Shown here one piece after another: positions 63,136 through 64,000 of a DNA stretch of 64,000 nucleotides. Each line of letters starts with the position of its first letter. The stretch's first letter is position 1. Position numbers and translations under genes: made by a program. Below the pieces are notes generated by a model. The model was not told the DNA's origin, did no database searches, and saw nothing but the letters and a program-made list of their open reading frames with translations. The DNA comes from Massilia sp. NR 4-1 (lineage in GTDB: Bacteria > Pseudomonadota > Gammaproteobacteria > Burkholderiales > Burkholderiaceae_D), in assembly GCF_001191005.1 (NCBI RefSeq), contig NZ_CP012201.1, positions 2,914,001 to 2,978,000 of the forward strand. Direction: 5' to 3'.

Positions 63136-63417
63136 TCAGGGCTTGAAGGTCGTCATGGCATGACCCAGGTGCTGCCACCAGTGCTCGCGCGAGCGCGCCT
63201 TGGCCAGGCAAACCTTGTCGATGCCGCCTTTGAAGACCTGGTCCTGGCACATGCCGCTGGCCAGCGCATAGCGCTGGTTCTCGGCATTGACCAGGGCCAC
63301 CATCAGCCAGCCGCACAGGGCCAGCGTCAGCGCCAGCAGCGTCCAGGCAGCATGATTGACCGAGCTGCGTTCGAACAGACGCGTTTCGTCCGGTTCGGAC
63401 TCCCGGTACATCTTCAT
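63136..63417 (-). CDS. Small single-pass membrane protein of unknown function
   Basis: I do not recognise a family. The 93-residue product starts MKMYRESEPDETRLFERSS, has one helix (AAWTLLALTLALCGWLMVALV), and a C-terminal part with two Cys (GMCQDQVFKGGIDKVCLAKARSREHWWQHLG) that could form a disulfide. I prefer ATG 63417 with AAGGAAGAAGG upstream; ATG 63441, directly after the DsbA stop, would add eight residues. It lies downstream of the DsbA-family gene and probably shares its transcript, which fits a disulfide-containing partner. Confidence 0.75.
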   Translation of the reverse strand: MKMYRESEPDETRLFERSSVNHAAWTLLALTLALCGWLMVALVNAENQRYALASGMCQDQVFKGGIDKVCLAKARSREHWWQHLGHAMTTFKP

Positions 63418-63442
63418 GATGCCTTCTTCCTTGCTGTCCATC

Positions 63443-64000
63443 TTATTTCTTGCCTGCTTTCTTCTCGGCGGCGGCCTTGGCAACCAGGTAGTCCATCACG
63501 GCCAGCGTGTTCTGCATCGACACCATCTCCGGCTGGCCCGGACGGCCGGCCTGGGCGGGCGAGGTCACGAAGCGGCCATCGATGACGATGGTCGGGGCGC
63601 TATCAACCTTGTAGGAGCTGACCAGCTGGTTGGATCGCTTCATTTTAGTCTGCACGCCGAAGGAATTGAAGTATTCCAGGTATTTGGCCTTGTCCACGCC
63701 GGCTTTCACCACCACGTCGGTCATGGCGTCGTCGCTGCGCAGGCGGTTGCGCTCCACGTGGATGGCGCGGAAAATCTTGTCATGCACGCCTTCCAGCTTG
63801 CCCATGGCTTCCAGGGTCAGATAGGCATGGGCGTGCGGATCTTTGTCGCTCGACGCGAAGTGGATGCGGCGGAAAGCGATCTTGTCGCCCTGCTTCTTGA
63901 CCCAGTCGGCCATCAGCGGTTCCAGCGAATTGCAGTGCGGGCAGGAATACATGAAGAACTCGATCACTTCGACCTTGGCGCCGGTATCGTTGCGCACTGG
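63443..64000 (-). CDS. dsbA: DsbA family thiol:disulfide interchange protein, partial (N-terminus beyond window)
   Basis: The last 185 codons of a minus-strand gene are visible. The thioredoxin-fold active site is CPHC in EVIEFFMYSCPHCNSLEPLM, and the cis-Pro region is in VDSAPTIVIDGRFVTSPAQAG. CPHC is the classic DsbA dipeptide. It oxidises periplasmic cysteines. The signal peptide is outside the window. The C-terminal tail is Lys-rich (AAEKKAGKK). Confidence 0.9.
   Translation of the reverse strand, partial: PVRNDTGAKVEVIEFFMYSCPHCNSLEPLMADWVKKQGDKIAFRRIHFASSDKDPHAHAYLTLEAMGKLEGVHDKIFRAIHVERNRLRSDDAMTDVVVKAGVDKAKYLEYFNSFGVQTKMKRSNQLVSSYKVDSAPTIVIDGRFVTSPAQAGRPGQPEMVSMQNTLAVMDYLVAKAAAEKKAGKK

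Overview
The window reads as chromosomal DNA of a high-GC betaproteobacterium, most likely Oxalobacteraceae (Massilia / Janthinobacterium / Duganella type). The reasons are the exosortase-B/methanolan-type eps operon, a PEP-CTERM protein, the exbB-exbD-lpxK-trm112-kdsB-adk block typical of Burkholderiales, a CoA-dependent 2-aminobenzoate cluster, and a K+-insensitive H+-pyrophosphatase. This assignment is inference from gene content. No phage, insertion sequence, CRISPR or plasmid module is visible.

Layout: 1-223 is the 5' part of an opine-dehydrogenase-like gene. From about 17.0 kb down to 0.6 kb (minus strand) runs one long exopolysaccharide operon: CPBP/CAAX-like protease, epsL, epsB, epsD, epsE, epsF, epsG, exosortase B, epsI, a Wzy/ligase-like polymerase, two glycosyltransferases, a Wzx flippase, and a heparinase II/III-like protein. 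The exosortase reading frame is broken by a one-base deletion near 9157. From 17 to 20 kb come uup, tRNA-Arg(CCT) and a PEP-CTERM protein with a TLDc domain, which is a candidate exosortase substrate. From 20 to 28 kb is an operon for aerobic 2-aminobenzoyl-CoA (anthranilate) degradation with its own MarR regulator. From 28 to 34 kb are a response regulator, a 1420-residue hybrid sensor kinase and a patatin-like lipase. From 34 to 40 kb are gamma-glutamyltransferase, an SDR dehydrogenase behind a sharp palindrome, a Lys/Ala-rich secreted protein and hppA. From 40.5 to 44.4 kb is the adk-kdsB-trm112-lpxK-exbD-exbB block.

The intergenic space between exbB and xseA (about 44.4-45.4 kb) holds the most unusual structure of the window. 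It carries six copies of a 73-bp element with fixed internal geometry. Each copy has an inverted CACA-N5-TGTG core, two direct DnaA-box-like 9-mers exactly 12 bp apart, and a TTGATTTATAAGGA-like block exactly 45 bp from the first 9-mer, separated by sequence that varies while its length stays constant. It encodes no protein and is not CRISPR.

From 45.4 kb on: xseA, sodB, two very large paralogous heparinase II/III-like proteins flanking a secreted protein of unknown function (47.5-54.9 kb), small hypothetical proteins, a DUF4148 protein, a NodT / MarR / FUSC / DUF1656 / HlyD efflux operon with a LysR regulator (55.9-62.4 kb), a SnoaL-like protein, a small membrane protein, and the 3' part of a DsbA-family gene that runs off the right edge. 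Functionally the window combines capsule/EPS assembly, secreted polysaccharide lyases, aromatic catabolism and aromatic-compound efflux, next to envelope housekeeping genes.
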